Shown here: one piece after another, positions 1-8,225 of the stretch
How positions within the stretch are numbered: position 1 is the stretch's first letter
Layout: every line of letters begins with the position of its first letter
NCBI RefSeq assembly: GCF_030518155.1
Contig: NZ_JAULRU010000264.1
Span: 116,898 to 180,897, forward strand
Length of the DNA: 64,000 nucleotides
Reading direction: 5' to 3'
Source of the DNA: Gilvimarinus gilvus
GTDB lineage: Bacteria > Pseudomonadota > Gammaproteobacteria > Pseudomonadales > Cellvibrionaceae
Notes under the pieces: model-generated
Told to the model about the DNA's origin: nothing
Database searches by the model: none
The model's input: the letters and a program-made list of their open reading frames with translations, nothing else
Position numbers and translations under genes: made by a program

Positions 1-716
1 GCGCGCTGAGTGGTGATCATATCGACCATCTCCTCAACAATTTCTACGTTAGAGTTTTCTAACATTCCCTGTTGCACACTGCCTAAACCGTTTTGCGCTG
101 GCGCACCAATAAGTGGATTGCCGCTGGCAACAGACTCCACGAAAAGATTGCCGCCGATTGCCTGCAGACCGGCAGGATTGACGAAATCAGCCAACTGAAT
201 ATCACCTAACTGCTGTGGTTCTACCTCACCTTCAATAAACGCATTGACAACACCGTCGGTACTTATGGTGACCTTACTGGTACTCTCAGGGACGTTGATT
301 GCAGGCTCAATTAAAAAGCCATCTGCGTTCGTCAACTCACCTTCACCATTAATTTGTAGCTGTCCGTTACGGGTATATGCCAAGGTTCCGTCCGGGCGCA
401 AAACCTGTAGAAAACCGCGGCCGTTAATCGCGATGTCCAGTGCCTGATCGGTCACTTTTAAGCTCCCTTCGGTAAACTGTTTTGTCGTGCCCACCACCCG
501 CACCCCGGTACCTAGTTGGAGGCCCGACGGTAGCTCGTTGTCCTGAGTGGTTTGGGCGCCCGGCTGGCGCTGAGTTTGATACAACAAATCCTCAAAAGTC
601 ACCGAATCCCGCTTAAATCCGACCGTCCCCACATTAGCCAAATTATTTGAAATAGTGGTCAGTTGCTTATCCTGAGCCGTCAGGCCTGTCTTACTGACAT
701 AGAGTGCTGCGTGCAT
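1..716 (-). CDS. flgG: Flagellar distal rod protein FlgG (partial, C-terminus off the window)
   Basis: The reading frame opens with ATG at 714-716 and runs open to base 1, giving about 238 codons of a protein usually near 260 residues, so only the last 20 or so residues are missing. FlgG forms the distal rod of the flagellar basal body in the periplasm. Visible family features are the N-terminal rod motif (ISNNLANVGTVGFKRD), the central stretch around DIAINGRGFLQV, and the start of the conserved C-terminal helix (ENSNVEIVEEMVDMI). A strong AGGAGG lies just upstream of the ATG. It follows flgF by 27 bases and is presumably read from the flgF promoter. Identification is secure. Confidence 0.96.
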   Translation of the reverse strand, partial: MHAALYVSKTGLTAQDKQLTTISNNLANVGTVGFKRDSVTFEDLLYQTQRQPGAQTTQDNELPSGLQLGTGVRVVGTTKQFTEGSLKVTDQALDIAINGRGFLQVLRPDGTLAYTRNGQLQINGEGELTNADGFLIEPAINVPESTSKVTISTDGVVNAFIEGEVEPQQLGDIQLADFVNPAGLQAIGGNLFVESVASGNPLIGAPAQNGLGSVQQGMLENSNVEIVEEMVDMITTQR

Positions 717-743
717 GTTCGTTTCCTCCTAAAGCCGGAAGGC

Positions 744-1487
744 TTAACTCATTCGCAATAGACTGGATGAGCTTTCCGAGTTCTGCTCAACCGACTTCAT
801 TAGTTTTATTTGCATTTCGTATTGACGCGATAAAGTCAAAATATCTGTAAAGGCATCAACGGCATTGACGTTGCTGCCTTCTAGGGCACCGCTGGTTACC
901 TGAACATTCGCATCAGCCGGCAGCACCGCCTGCTCACGATCACGAAAAAGCCCATCGGGCGACTTCTCAAGGTTACCCAGCTCTGGCAAAACCAACTTGA
1001 TTCGGTCAATCGCCACAAGAGTTTCCGGGCCCTCTCCTTGCGCGACAATTGACACCGTGCCATCACTGCCAATCGCCACTTTTTCGATTGGAGGCAAGGC
1101 TATCGGGCCGTTATTGCCCATAACCGCCAGGCCATTCCCGGTACGTAAAATACCGTTGGTATCAAGTTGAAAATCTCCGGCGCGGGTATACGCCTCAGAG
1201 CCATCCTTACTTTGCACCGCAAAAAAACCGTCGCCATTGATCGCCACATCCAGATCGCGATCTGTAACGTTTATTGGCCCCTTTTCGAAATCAGTTGCCG
1301 GTGACTCTGTCAGTGCATAGGCGCGAGTGGGTTGTCCGTCGCCGTAGTAAACCCCCATTGCCCGAGCCTGCGCAAAGTCGGCGCGAAAACCTGTGGTGTT
1401 CACATTGGCCATATTATTGGCGTGATTCGCCTGAGCCATCATGTTGTGCTTGGCTCCGGTCATTGCCAGATAAAGGGCTTTATCCAT
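744..1487 (-). CDS. flgF: Flagellar proximal rod protein FlgF
   Basis: This 247-residue protein has the FlgF hallmarks: an N-terminal rod motif (MAQANHANNMANVNTTGF, about residues 17-34), the core around DLDVAINGDGFFAV, and a C-terminal LEGSNVNAVDAFTDIL helix followed by the terminal rod helix. It polymerises as the proximal rod of the basal body after export through the flagellar secretion system. The ATG at 1487 has a GGAG ribosome site. It is the first gene after the flgE terminator and has its own sigma54-type promoter 60-75 bases upstream, so flgFG and whatever follows outside the window probably form a transcription unit separate from flgBCDE. Confidence 0.96.
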   Translation of the reverse strand: MDKALYLAMTGAKHNMMAQANHANNMANVNTTGFRADFAQARAMGVYYGDGQPTRAYALTESPATDFEKGPINVTDRDLDVAINGDGFFAVQSKDGSEAYTRAGDFQLDTNGILRTGNGLAVMGNNGPIALPPIEKVAIGSDGTVSIVAQGEGPETLVAIDRIKLVLPELGNLEKSPDGLFRDREQAVLPADANVQVTSGALEGSNVNAVDAFTDILTLSRQYEMQIKLMKSVEQNSESSSSLLRMS

Positions 1488-1546
1488 GATTCACTCCGCT
1501 AGTTTTCTGTCACTTTGACGAAAAATGTATCTGCTGACTGAGCTAT

Positions 1547-1562
1547 TGCAATGGCTGTGCCA
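1547..1562 (-). promoter_or_regulatory. Sigma54 (RpoN) promoter for flgFG
   Basis: Read on the minus strand the sequence is TGGCAC, five bases, TTGCA, which matches the RpoN consensus (GG at -24, GC at -12, correct spacing) at every conserved position. Transcription would begin near 1535, giving a leader of about 48 bases before the flgF ATG. Class II flagellar genes of Pseudomonas and Vibrio use such promoters with FleQ/FlrC activators; neither activator is in this window. Confidence 0.88.
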
Positions 1563-1692
1563 AACGGCGAAACGTTAGCGAAAATGAGAATTTTTCTATA
1601 AATATCATGACCTTACTGTAAATCTGCAAGCGAGCCGTAAGAGTCAGAAAACACGACAAGAAATGGATTTAGAGGGAGTACCTGAGAACAGC

Positions 1693-1736
1693 GCATAAAA
1701 GCGGCAAACAACTACCGTTGTTTGCCGCTTTTATGC
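1693..1736 (-). terminator. Terminator of the flgBCDE operon
   Basis: Two perfectly complementary 19-base arms (1693-1711 and 1718-1736) enclose a 6-base loop. The core is GCGGCAAACAA with A- and T-rich flanks, so the stem can act in either direction. It starts 7 bases past the flgE stop codon and separates flgE from the flgF promoter. Only minus-strand genes flank it, so the minus direction is the relevant one. Confidence 0.9.
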
Positions 1737-1742
1737 TTGCGA

Positions 1743-4097
1743 TCAGCGAAGGTTAATGATGGTCTGGGTTGTCTGATTAGCCGTTTCAATGGTTTTGGCG
1801 CTGGCCTGGAAGTTGCGCTGAGCAACAATCAAGTTTACCAACTGCTCGGACAAATCCACATTGGACTCTTCCAGTGCACCCGAATTAATGGCTCCGAGTG
1901 ACGCGGTGCCAGGGGTGCCAATAACGGCCTCACCCGTGTCCGAGGTCTGCGCCCACATGGTATTTCCCACAGGTTTAAGCGCTTCGACGTTATTGAAATT
2001 CGCCAGAGCGACCTGCCCCAATGCCTGAGCCTCACCGTTGGTAAAACGAGCAAAGATCACTCCACTGTCGCTGACATCTAAGCCCGCGAGGCGTCCTGTG
2101 GTATACCCATTTTGGTCCAATTGTTCGACACCAAATTCAGCACCAAATTGAGTGGAGCCACTCAGGTCAATTAGAAAGTTGGAGCTTGAGGGTGGCTCAA
2201 CCACTGGAATTACACCGCCTTGTAGCACGTTAAGAGGCCCAAGGGAGCCGGTTTCATTGCCGCTTTCATCCCGTGGGGTCCAGTTAGACACCAACATAGA
2301 ATCAGTCAAAGAGCGATTGAGGCTGCCGTCCTCGTTGAAGTGCACGTTGTAGGACGCCTGGGTGGGTAAGGTATTTTCTGGCGATGGCAATGTGGGATCG
2401 GGATCACCCACGTCCTGACCATCAATTTGTACAAACATCAACCAGTGATTGGGGGATGTTGAACCATCGGCCGGATCATAGGGCTGCTTAACAAAATACT
2501 GAGTCATCACATGCGGATTACCTAAGCTGTCGTAAACCGTCGCCGAGGTTGCATGGTTGTATGTTGCCTGATCATTGGGATCAAATGAATTGATGGGTAC
2601 ATCGGTGAAACTAGCCGCCGTTAGGGGCGCGAATAAGTTACCCACCGCGGGTACACTATCGGCAACAACATAACCCTCTTCCATGATAATGGAAACTTCA
2701 CCGCCAACAACGAGCCCGTCGTTAATTGCCGACAAATTCTGTACGCCGGTACCGCTTCGGCCAATCACATCGATAACGCCAGCGGTGGGGTTGATATCAC
2801 CATCAAAGGCAAAACTAAGATCAGTGCCCACATTTGATGTAATGACCAGGTCGCCGGCAATGTTTACTTCAGCCGTAACACCCGGCAACGTTGACGTAGA
2901 AAGCGCATTGATCTCGCTGGCAAGATTCGCAACCGTATTTGACGCCATGACCACGCCATTGATCGTTAAATTGCCGTTGGTGTTGTCTAAAGTGCCTGAC
3001 TGCACTGTTGCAACGGTTGTCGCCGATGCCGTGATGCCGGCCAGGGAGTTAAGCTCAGATGCCGTTTGCGCGGCTGACGCGCCGTCATCGGATGTAAAAG
3101 ATACAGAGCCACCATTGGGACCTTCGATTTCTATAGTCTGCGCCAGGTATCCGTTATCTACTGCCGGCACACCCGCTGTAGATGCGGGCGCCGCACCTAA
3201 TGCCGTTGACAGACCATTAGCGCCTGTCACGTTGGCAACAGCGATCGAGCTAGGAACCCCCTCATTGATATCCCGCAACTCTAGATTGCCGCCGCTGGCG
3301 ACTGCCTGAACGTTAATCGGGGTGGCACTGCTAAAAATAGCGCTGTTTATCAGGTTGGCAACATCTTGTACCGAGTTTGCGGTCGACGAATCAAGCACGA
3401 GACTCAGGGTGCCATTGCCTGAGGCTGGTACTGAGCCCGACAGGGTCAAATCAAATGTGGTAGGGTTAGCGCCAAAATCAATCGGTACCGCAACTGCACC
3501 TAAATTAGTCGTCGTAATCGTTGCATCACTAATTCCCACTTGGGCGACCCCGATGGCGGAGCCATCTGTCGCAAAGCTAGTACCGATTGACTCCAGTACA
3601 TCCTGATTGGCGTTCAAGTTAAGCGTAGCGGCTACATTCGTCGTTTGGCGCGGGGCTTGAGTGCTTACATCAACCTGCAAATCACTTAAGATCCCACTGA
3701 TATTACCGTCCTCGTCTGCCTCATAGCCCTGCAGATTGATGCCGGTATTAGTGACAATGTAACCGTCGCTATCGAGCCCAAATGCACCAGAGCGAGTGTA
3801 GAGTTGCTCGCCTTCATCGCTCACCACAAAAAAGCCGGCACCATTGACAGCCAGGTCCAATTGACTGTCGGTAAAGTTCAGGTTGCCCTGACCAAATTGC
3901 TGGCGAATCTTTAACAGGTTTACACCGCTACCGGGGGTATTGGAACCACTGCCCAGCAGGGAGCTGGCATAGACATCGCCGAATTCCACCCGCGAGGTTT
4001 TGAAGCCTGTGGTACTGGCGTTTGCGATGTTATTGCCTGTTACCTCGAGATCGGTATTGGCGGCTCTGATACCGCTAAGCGCAATATTAAATGGCAT
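1743..4097 (-). CDS. flgE: Flagellar hook protein FlgE, unusually long (784 aa)
   Basis: FlgE builds the flagellar hook. The N-terminus (IALSGIRAANTDLEVTGNNI, residues about 5-24) and C-terminus (ESNVDLSEQLVNLIVAQRNF) are classic, and DLAVNGAGFFVV marks the shared rod/hook core. The protein is nearly twice the ~400 residues of the enteric protein. The extra length is a Ser/Thr/Ala/Gly-rich central region, roughly residues 120-500, which contains flagellin-hook IN-type repeats (for example NLTINGVVMASNTVANLAS). Long hook proteins with such surface insertions are known in other marine gammaproteobacteria. The ATG at 4097 has an AGGAG site. It follows flgD by 122 bases and ends the operon at a strong terminator. 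Confidence 0.95.
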   Translation of the reverse strand: MPFNIALSGIRAANTDLEVTGNNIANASTTGFKTSRVEFGDVYASSLLGSGSNTPGSGVNLLKIRQQFGQGNLNFTDSQLDLAVNGAGFFVVSDEGEQLYTRSGAFGLDSDGYIVTNTGINLQGYEADEDGNISGILSDLQVDVSTQAPRQTTNVAATLNLNANQDVLESIGTSFATDGSAIGVAQVGISDATITTTNLGAVAVPIDFGANPTTFDLTLSGSVPASGNGTLSLVLDSSTANSVQDVANLINSAIFSSATPINVQAVASGGNLELRDINEGVPSSIAVANVTGANGLSTALGAAPASTAGVPAVDNGYLAQTIEIEGPNGGSVSFTSDDGASAAQTASELNSLAGITASATTVATVQSGTLDNTNGNLTINGVVMASNTVANLASEINALSTSTLPGVTAEVNIAGDLVITSNVGTDLSFAFDGDINPTAGVIDVIGRSGTGVQNLSAINDGLVVGGEVSIIMEEGYVVADSVPAVGNLFAPLTAASFTDVPINSFDPNDQATYNHATSATVYDSLGNPHVMTQYFVKQPYDPADGSTSPNHWLMFVQIDGQDVGDPDPTLPSPENTLPTQASYNVHFNEDGSLNRSLTDSMLVSNWTPRDESGNETGSLGPLNVLQGGVIPVVEPPSSSNFLIDLSGSTQFGAEFGVEQLDQNGYTTGRLAGLDVSDSGVIFARFTNGEAQALGQVALANFNNVEALKPVGNTMWAQTSDTGEAVIGTPGTASLGAINSGALEESNVDLSEQLVNLIVAQRNFQASAKTIETANQTTQTIINLR

Positions 4098-4219
4098 GGT
4101 CCGTTTCTCCTTTAGAAACTAGCCGCTTGGCATATGAGGGCAAATTTAAACTGTCTGAAGACAAAATCATGCGACTGTTGAATCGCAGTAGCCTGTATGT
4201 CAGATAGAGTAAACACACC

Positions 4220-4936
4220 CTAGTTAAACTGGGTGACTTCGCTGATATCGACAGCGCCGACACCGGCAAGGTTAAGCGTGATGGAACCATCGTTGCCGAG
4301 AGTCACGCTGTTTACGTTAGCACCGAGCGAGGTTTGCAATTGCTCGGCTTCGCCATCAACCATGGCATTTACTTCGAACCGGTACTCGCCAGGTGGAAAT
4401 GGTTCCTCGCCGGTACTCCAATCGATGAGCTCACCATCGACTTCCATAAATTGGCCATCCCAGCGGAACACCATTTCGCCAGCGCTGCGTCCGCCCAACG
4501 GGACATTACCGATGAGTGATCCACTTTGGTCATAAATGCTGATTTCTGTTGCGGAACTCGACTGTTCAAAATTCACCGAACCCGCAACGATACCGCCATT
4601 CATTAATAATGTGGTGTCGGTAGGGACGGCCACCGAGCGGCCCACCAAAGACGATGCTTGCAGGGCCTGATTAGACATAAAATTACCGTTGAAACTTTCA
4701 AATTGCTCATTAAGGCGCTCTAATCCTTCAACGGAACTGAACTGGGCTAACTGAGCAATAAATTCGGTATTGTCCTGTGGGCTAAGAGGATCCTGATTGT
4801 TCATTTGGGTAATCATCAGCTCGAGAAAGGCCGACTGACCAAGCTCATTACTCTGTTGTTCCGGTTGCTTGTTGGCAATACTGAGGTTGCCAAGAATATT
4901 GGCTGCAGCATTGCCCTCATTGGATACCTGTGTCAC
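4220..4936 (-). CDS. flgD: Hook-cap / hook assembly scaffold FlgD
   Basis: A 238-residue FlgD, the scaffold that caps the growing hook and is later replaced by the junction proteins. The N-terminal signature (LGQSAFLELMITQMNNQDPLSPQDN, within about residues 27-55, quoted here only in part as ELMITQMNNQDPLSP) and the following FIAQLAQFSSVEGLE are diagnostic. The remainder is the Ig-like/tudor-like domain, including PPGEYRFEVNA. Translation starts at GTG (4936), with AAGGAG just upstream inside the end of the flgC region; the gap to flgC is 10 bases, which suggests coupled translation. It lies between flgC and flgE as in other flg operons. Confidence 0.94.
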   Translation of the reverse strand: MTQVSNEGNAAANILGNLSIANKQPEQQSNELGQSAFLELMITQMNNQDPLSPQDNTEFIAQLAQFSSVEGLERLNEQFESFNGNFMSNQALQASSLVGRSVAVPTDTTLLMNGGIVAGSVNFEQSSSATEISIYDQSGSLIGNVPLGGRSAGEMVFRWDGQFMEVDGELIDWSTGEEPFPPGEYRFEVNAMVDGEAEQLQTSLGANVNSVTLGNDGSITLNLAGVGAVDISEVTQFN

Positions 4937-4946
4937 GGCCGGCTCC

Positions 4947-5393
4947 TTACTGTCCCAGGGTCAAAACACGTTGCGCCATTTGCTTGGCCGCATTCATCAC
5001 CTCTACGTTGACCTGAAAAGATCGAGAGGCAGAAATCATATTGGTCATTTCTTCAACTACGTTGACGTTCGGGTAAAATACATATCCCTCTTCATTTGCC
5101 AAAGGGTGCTCGGGCTCGTAACGCTGTTCATAAGGCGCATCGCTTTCCACCACACCCAATACGGTTACACCGGCACTGGCGTCGCGATCAGCGCCATCAA
5201 TCGCTGAGAAAGCGCCACCATTCATCATATCTTTTGCCACCGCGGCAAATACCGGCTGGCGCGAGCGATATACATCACCGGCACTTGAGCTCGCAGACTG
5301 GGCATTGGCAAGGTTGCTTGCTGTCGTGTTCAGGCGCAGGCTTTGTGCGTTCATGCCGGAGCCGGCAACATCGAAAATTGTATTGAGACCCAT
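4947..5393 (-). CDS. flgC: Flagellar proximal rod protein FlgC
   Basis: A 148-residue FlgC, the usual size for the family. The N-terminal rod motif (LRLNTTASNLANAQS), the central YEPEHPLANEEGYVFYPNVN segment and the C-terminal MISASRSFQVNVEVMNAAK helix are all present. The protein is exported through the flagellar type III apparatus and polymerises with FlgB and FlgF in the proximal rod. It lies 11 bases after flgB and 10 bases before flgD, in the conserved flgBCDE order. Confidence 0.96.
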   Translation of the reverse strand: MGLNTIFDVAGSGMNAQSLRLNTTASNLANAQSASSSAGDVYRSRQPVFAAVAKDMMNGGAFSAIDGADRDASAGVTVLGVVESDAPYEQRYEPEHPLANEEGYVFYPNVNVVEEMTNMISASRSFQVNVEVMNAAKQMAQRVLTLGQ

Positions 5394-5404
5394 GAGAATA
5401 TCCC

Positions 5405-5803
5405 CTACTGTCCGGTCAGAGCCTTACTCAGGCCTTTGAACTTTTTATTTAGCATCATGAAGCTGGTTTGAAATTCCAGTGCATTTTTCATGAACTCAGC
5501 GTGCTCCACCTGATCTTCCACGGTATTTCCGTCAATCGATGGTTGATGTGGCGTGCGGTAGGCTAATGAGTGCGCAGACGCGTCGGCGCCGAATGCGTTC
5601 ATATGCGCATTGGCAGTTTTGGCCATTGCAAAAGGTTGCGACTTCGAAGCTTCGGCCAGTGCGCCACTGAAATCAAAGTCGCGGGCCTTGAATCCGGGAG
5701 TGTCGGCATTCGCTAAATTGTTGGCCAGCACTTCAGCGCGCTGAGAGCGCAGCTTTAGAGCGGGTTCAAATACGCCCAGTGCCTGATCAAATGAAATTGC
5801 CAT
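5405..5803 (-). CDS. flgB: Flagellar proximal rod protein FlgB
   Basis: The ATG at 5801-5803 (MAISFDQALG) is chosen because it has a GAGG site nearby and the product then matches FlgB length (132 aa); the frame stays open further upstream but that would include the promoter. The motif RAEVLANNLANADTPGFKARD is typical (seen here around residues 25-45, with core NNLANADTPGFKARD), as is the C-terminal NALEFQTSFMMLNKKFKGL helix. FlgB is the first rod subunit next to the MS ring/FliE. This is the first gene of flgBCDE. Confidence 0.95.
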   Translation of the reverse strand: MAISFDQALGVFEPALKLRSQRAEVLANNLANADTPGFKARDFDFSGALAEASKSQPFAMAKTANAHMNAFGADASAHSLAYRTPHQPSIDGNTVEDQVEHAEFMKNALEFQTSFMMLNKKFKGLSKALTGQ

Positions 5804-5837
5804 GTCTGCCTCGTTACGTTGGTTACAAATGCAATAA

Positions 5838-5853
5838 AGCATAGGCTGTGCCA
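5838..5853 (-). promoter_or_regulatory. Sigma54 (RpoN) promoter for flgBCDE
   Basis: On the minus strand the sequence reads TGGCAC, five bases, ATGCT. The GG and GC dinucleotides of the RpoN -24/-12 element are present with correct spacing; the one deviation is ATGC for TTGC. The predicted start is near 5827, about two dozen bases before the flgB ATG. The first half (TGGCACAGCC) is identical to that of the flgF promoter at 1547-1562, which supports both calls. Confidence 0.82.
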
Positions 5854-5944
5854 ACACGACAATGAAATTGTATGTGACTGTATTTATTAGACTTTTACTA
5901 GAGGAGCGTACAGAGACGCCAGAGCAAGAAAGGTTAAAAATAAA

Positions 5945-5979
5945 AAAGGCGGCAAGGCATTACCGCTCTTGCCGCCTTT
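5945..5979 (-). terminator. Terminator downstream of cheR
   Basis: Twelve-base complementary arms (5945-5956 and 5968-5979; core GGCGGCAAG) enclose an 11-base loop. On the minus strand the stem is followed by a T-rich run, as expected of a rho-independent terminator. It ends the cheV-cheR unit before the flgB promoter. Confidence 0.88.
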
Positions 5980-6002
5980 GTTTAGAGTCGCTATTTCTAG
6001 CA

Positions 6003-6061
6003 GCAACTGTGTTCAGATCGGGGGAGCCATATAAGCCCATCATCATCTAGAACACAGTTGC
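6003..6061. repeat. Second inverted repeat just after cheR
   Basis: Twelve-base arms GCAACTGTGTTC (6003-6014) and GAACACAGTTGC (6050-6061) lie 35 bases apart, directly behind the cheR stop codon and before the terminator. They can form a stem in the 3' end of the cheR mRNA. No T-tract follows, so it is not itself a convincing terminator; a binding site or mRNA-stabilising stem are alternatives. Confidence 0.6.
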
Positions 6062-6063
6062 GG

Positions 6064-6921
6064 CTAGATCGCCCGATAGAGGATTCCTGGCTCGCAACGG
6101 ACCATTTCAAACAAATTAGACGCAGGGCCCACACCTTCCGATGAGCCAAGAAAGAGTACCCCCCCGGGTTTGAGGCTGGCATGAATTTTCTGCAAAATTT
6201 TAAGCTTTAAATCTGCGTTGAAGTAAATAAGAACATTGCGACAGAAAACAATATCGAATCTCCCTAACGCCGCATACGAGTCCATTAAGTTCAATGGGCG
6301 AAACTCCACTCGCTCACGCAAGGGGGCCTTAACGCGCCAGTTGTTTTCATCCACCGTCTCAAAGAACTGTTCCCGGCGCTCTGCCGACAAGCCTCGCATA
6401 ACAGACAGGCGGTCATAAGTACCTTTGCGGGCCTGATCCAGCACAATAGACGACAAATCAGTTGAAATGATTTGTACAGGCCTTGCTAGAGACCCCATAG
6501 CCTTACGCTTATATTCCTCGGCCACCATGCTTAACGAATACGGCTCCTGACCCGACGAACAGGCGGCTGACCAAATGCGGACGGGACCATACATTTTATT
6601 GGCCGGTGCCATTAAGTCAGGCAAGAGTACGTTTTTCAGGTATTCAAAAGGGTAACCGTCACGAAACCAAAAGGTTTCATTGGTCGTCATCACGTCGATT
6701 ACCTGATCGCGAAGACGACGATTAGTGTTGCTTTTGAGCGCCTTCACCAATTCGGTAAAGCTTTGCAGGTTGTACTCTTCCAGCAGGCGACGCACTCGGT
6801 TTGCCACTAAATACTGTTTGTTTTCGCCTAGCGCGATACCACAGGCATCTTTAAGAAAATCCCGAAATTGGTCGAACTCTGCCTGTTCCAGAGTGTGTAC
6901 AGATTTTAAATGGCTACTCAT
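6064..6921 (-). CDS. cheR: Chemotaxis protein methyltransferase CheR
   Basis: CheR transfers methyl groups from S-adenosylmethionine to glutamates on chemoreceptors, giving adaptation in chemotaxis. The 285-residue protein has the helical N-terminal domain, the TTNETFWFRD stretch (about 79-88), the SAM-binding motif WSAACSSGQEPYSL (117-130), and later FDIVFCRNVLIYF and GGVLFLGSSEG. The partner CheV gene lies 76 bases upstream on the same strand, and this cheV-cheR pair beside flgB is the arrangement known from Pseudomonas. Two chemoreceptor genes that could be substrates lie elsewhere in the window (17082 and 27140). Confidence 0.96.
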   Translation of the reverse strand: MSSHLKSVHTLEQAEFDQFRDFLKDACGIALGENKQYLVANRVRRLLEEYNLQSFTELVKALKSNTNRRLRDQVIDVMTTNETFWFRDGYPFEYLKNVLLPDLMAPANKMYGPVRIWSAACSSGQEPYSLSMVAEEYKRKAMGSLARPVQIISTDLSSIVLDQARKGTYDRLSVMRGLSAERREQFFETVDENNWRVKAPLRERVEFRPLNLMDSYAALGRFDIVFCRNVLIYFNADLKLKILQKIHASLKPGGVLFLGSSEGVGPASNLFEMVRCEPGILYRAI

Positions 6922-6997
6922 AGCGATCCTTAAAAGGCATATTCACCAATACAACTTACTTTAAGTAAGCAGCCTAACTCATTGAACGAAAACATTT

Positions 6998-7960
6998 TTA
7001 ATCATTTCCGCCCTGTTCCTGCAACAGGTCTTCACCAGTGATCGCCAACACCCGATCGTTTACTCGCTTGGCTAGTTCATCTGGGTGAAATTTCGCCAAG
7101 AAATCATCAGCCCCGACCTTCTTAACCATGGCAGCGTTAAAAACGCCGGAAAGCGATGTGTGCAGAACGATAAACATATTTTTTAACTGCGGATGTGCAC
7201 GAACCTCAGCGGTAAAGGTGTAGCCGTCCATCTCAGGCATTTCAATATCGGAGATGATCATGATGAGCTCATCATAGGGGTTCTTGCCCTCCTCCAGCAT
7301 ACCGTGGACGTACTCGAGCGCCTCCCGACCATCTTTTTTCAACGTGGTGGCGATCCCCATGGATTCGACCACGCGCTGAATTTGCTTGCGGGCGATTGTG
7401 GAGTCATCGACGATCAAAATGTGTCGCTTGACAACACGCTCACTTAAACCGTCTTCGACGACTCCCGCGCTGATGGTTTCATTCACGGGCGACACTTCGG
7501 CGAGAATTTTTTCCACATCCACAATCTCCACCAGGCGGTTCTCGACCTCAGTAACCGCGGTAAGGTAATGCTCTTTACCTGCGCCCATGGGTGGCGGGTG
7601 TATGTCGCCCCAATTCATGTTGACGATGCGCTCTACCGCACGGACCAGAAACCCCTGCAACGTGCGGTTGTATTCGGTAATAATGACAAAGCAGTTTTCA
7701 ATATCCTCGAGGGGGCTACGCCCGATGGCTTGATTCATATCCATGATGGGGATTGTGCCCCCGCGAATATGAGCCACACCTCTGACCACTCCGCTACGCC
7801 CGGGTATCTCATTGAGTTTAGGGCACTGCAATACTTCTTTAACTTTGAAAACATTAATACCGTATATTTGTTGCCCCTTGAGCTTAAACAGCAGAAGTTC
7901 TAATCTGTTTTGACCCACCAGCTGCGTGCGTTGGTTCACGCTGTCGAGTACACCGGCCAT
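6998..7960 (-). CDS. cheV: Chemotaxis adaptor CheV (CheW-receiver fusion)
   Basis: CheV couples receptors to CheA like CheW and carries a receiver domain thought to tune adaptation. In this 320-residue protein the CheW-like domain spans about residues 17-155 (GVAHIRGGTIPIMDM) and the receiver about 180-310. The receiver has its acidic pair (IVDDS, 185-186), the likely phospho-acceptor Asp238 in ISDIEMPEMDGY, and the conserved Lys in FLAKF. It is the first gene of the cheV-cheR unit, divergent from flgA across a 265-base intergenic region in which I see two TTGACA boxes but no well-spaced -10 partner and no clear RpoN or FliA site. Confidence 0.95.
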   Translation of the reverse strand: MAGVLDSVNQRTQLVGQNRLELLLFKLKGQQIYGINVFKVKEVLQCPKLNEIPGRSGVVRGVAHIRGGTIPIMDMNQAIGRSPLEDIENCFVIITEYNRTLQGFLVRAVERIVNMNWGDIHPPPMGAGKEHYLTAVTEVENRLVEIVDVEKILAEVSPVNETISAGVVEDGLSERVVKRHILIVDDSTIARKQIQRVVESMGIATTLKKDGREALEYVHGMLEEGKNPYDELIMIISDIEMPEMDGYTFTAEVRAHPQLKNMFIVLHTSLSGVFNAAMVKKVGADDFLAKFHPDELAKRVNDRVLAITGEDLLQEQGGND

Positions 7961-8225
7961 AGTCTTGCCTCAGTTATTCTTTACATCAAACCCTAACAAA
8001 GCCTCAGGCTGTTTGCCTACACCCAAGGCACGGTCTTTGCAGTAATTCCGTTACACGTTAATAACGGCTAAATTTTGACACTCTTTAGTTAAACTCCATC
8101 AAATTTGACAATTTGTACATGGATTGAACGTAAATTGAGCCAAGCCTGCCGATGCTTTCCAGAATGAAGCATATCGGCTATCGGTACAACGTCAAATGCC
8201 GCTCTGTTTATAGGATAGGACAACT

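Noticed and set aside
2683..3309. 208-codon open frame on the plus strand inside flgE
   Set aside because: It is antisense to the low-complexity centre of flgE, whose biased Ala/Thr/Ser codons keep the opposite frame open; no ribosome site or recognisable protein.
7961..8225. RpoN or FliA promoter in the cheV-flgA divergent region
   Set aside because: Two TTGACA boxes and a GCCGATGC occur, but none has a correctly spaced partner element.
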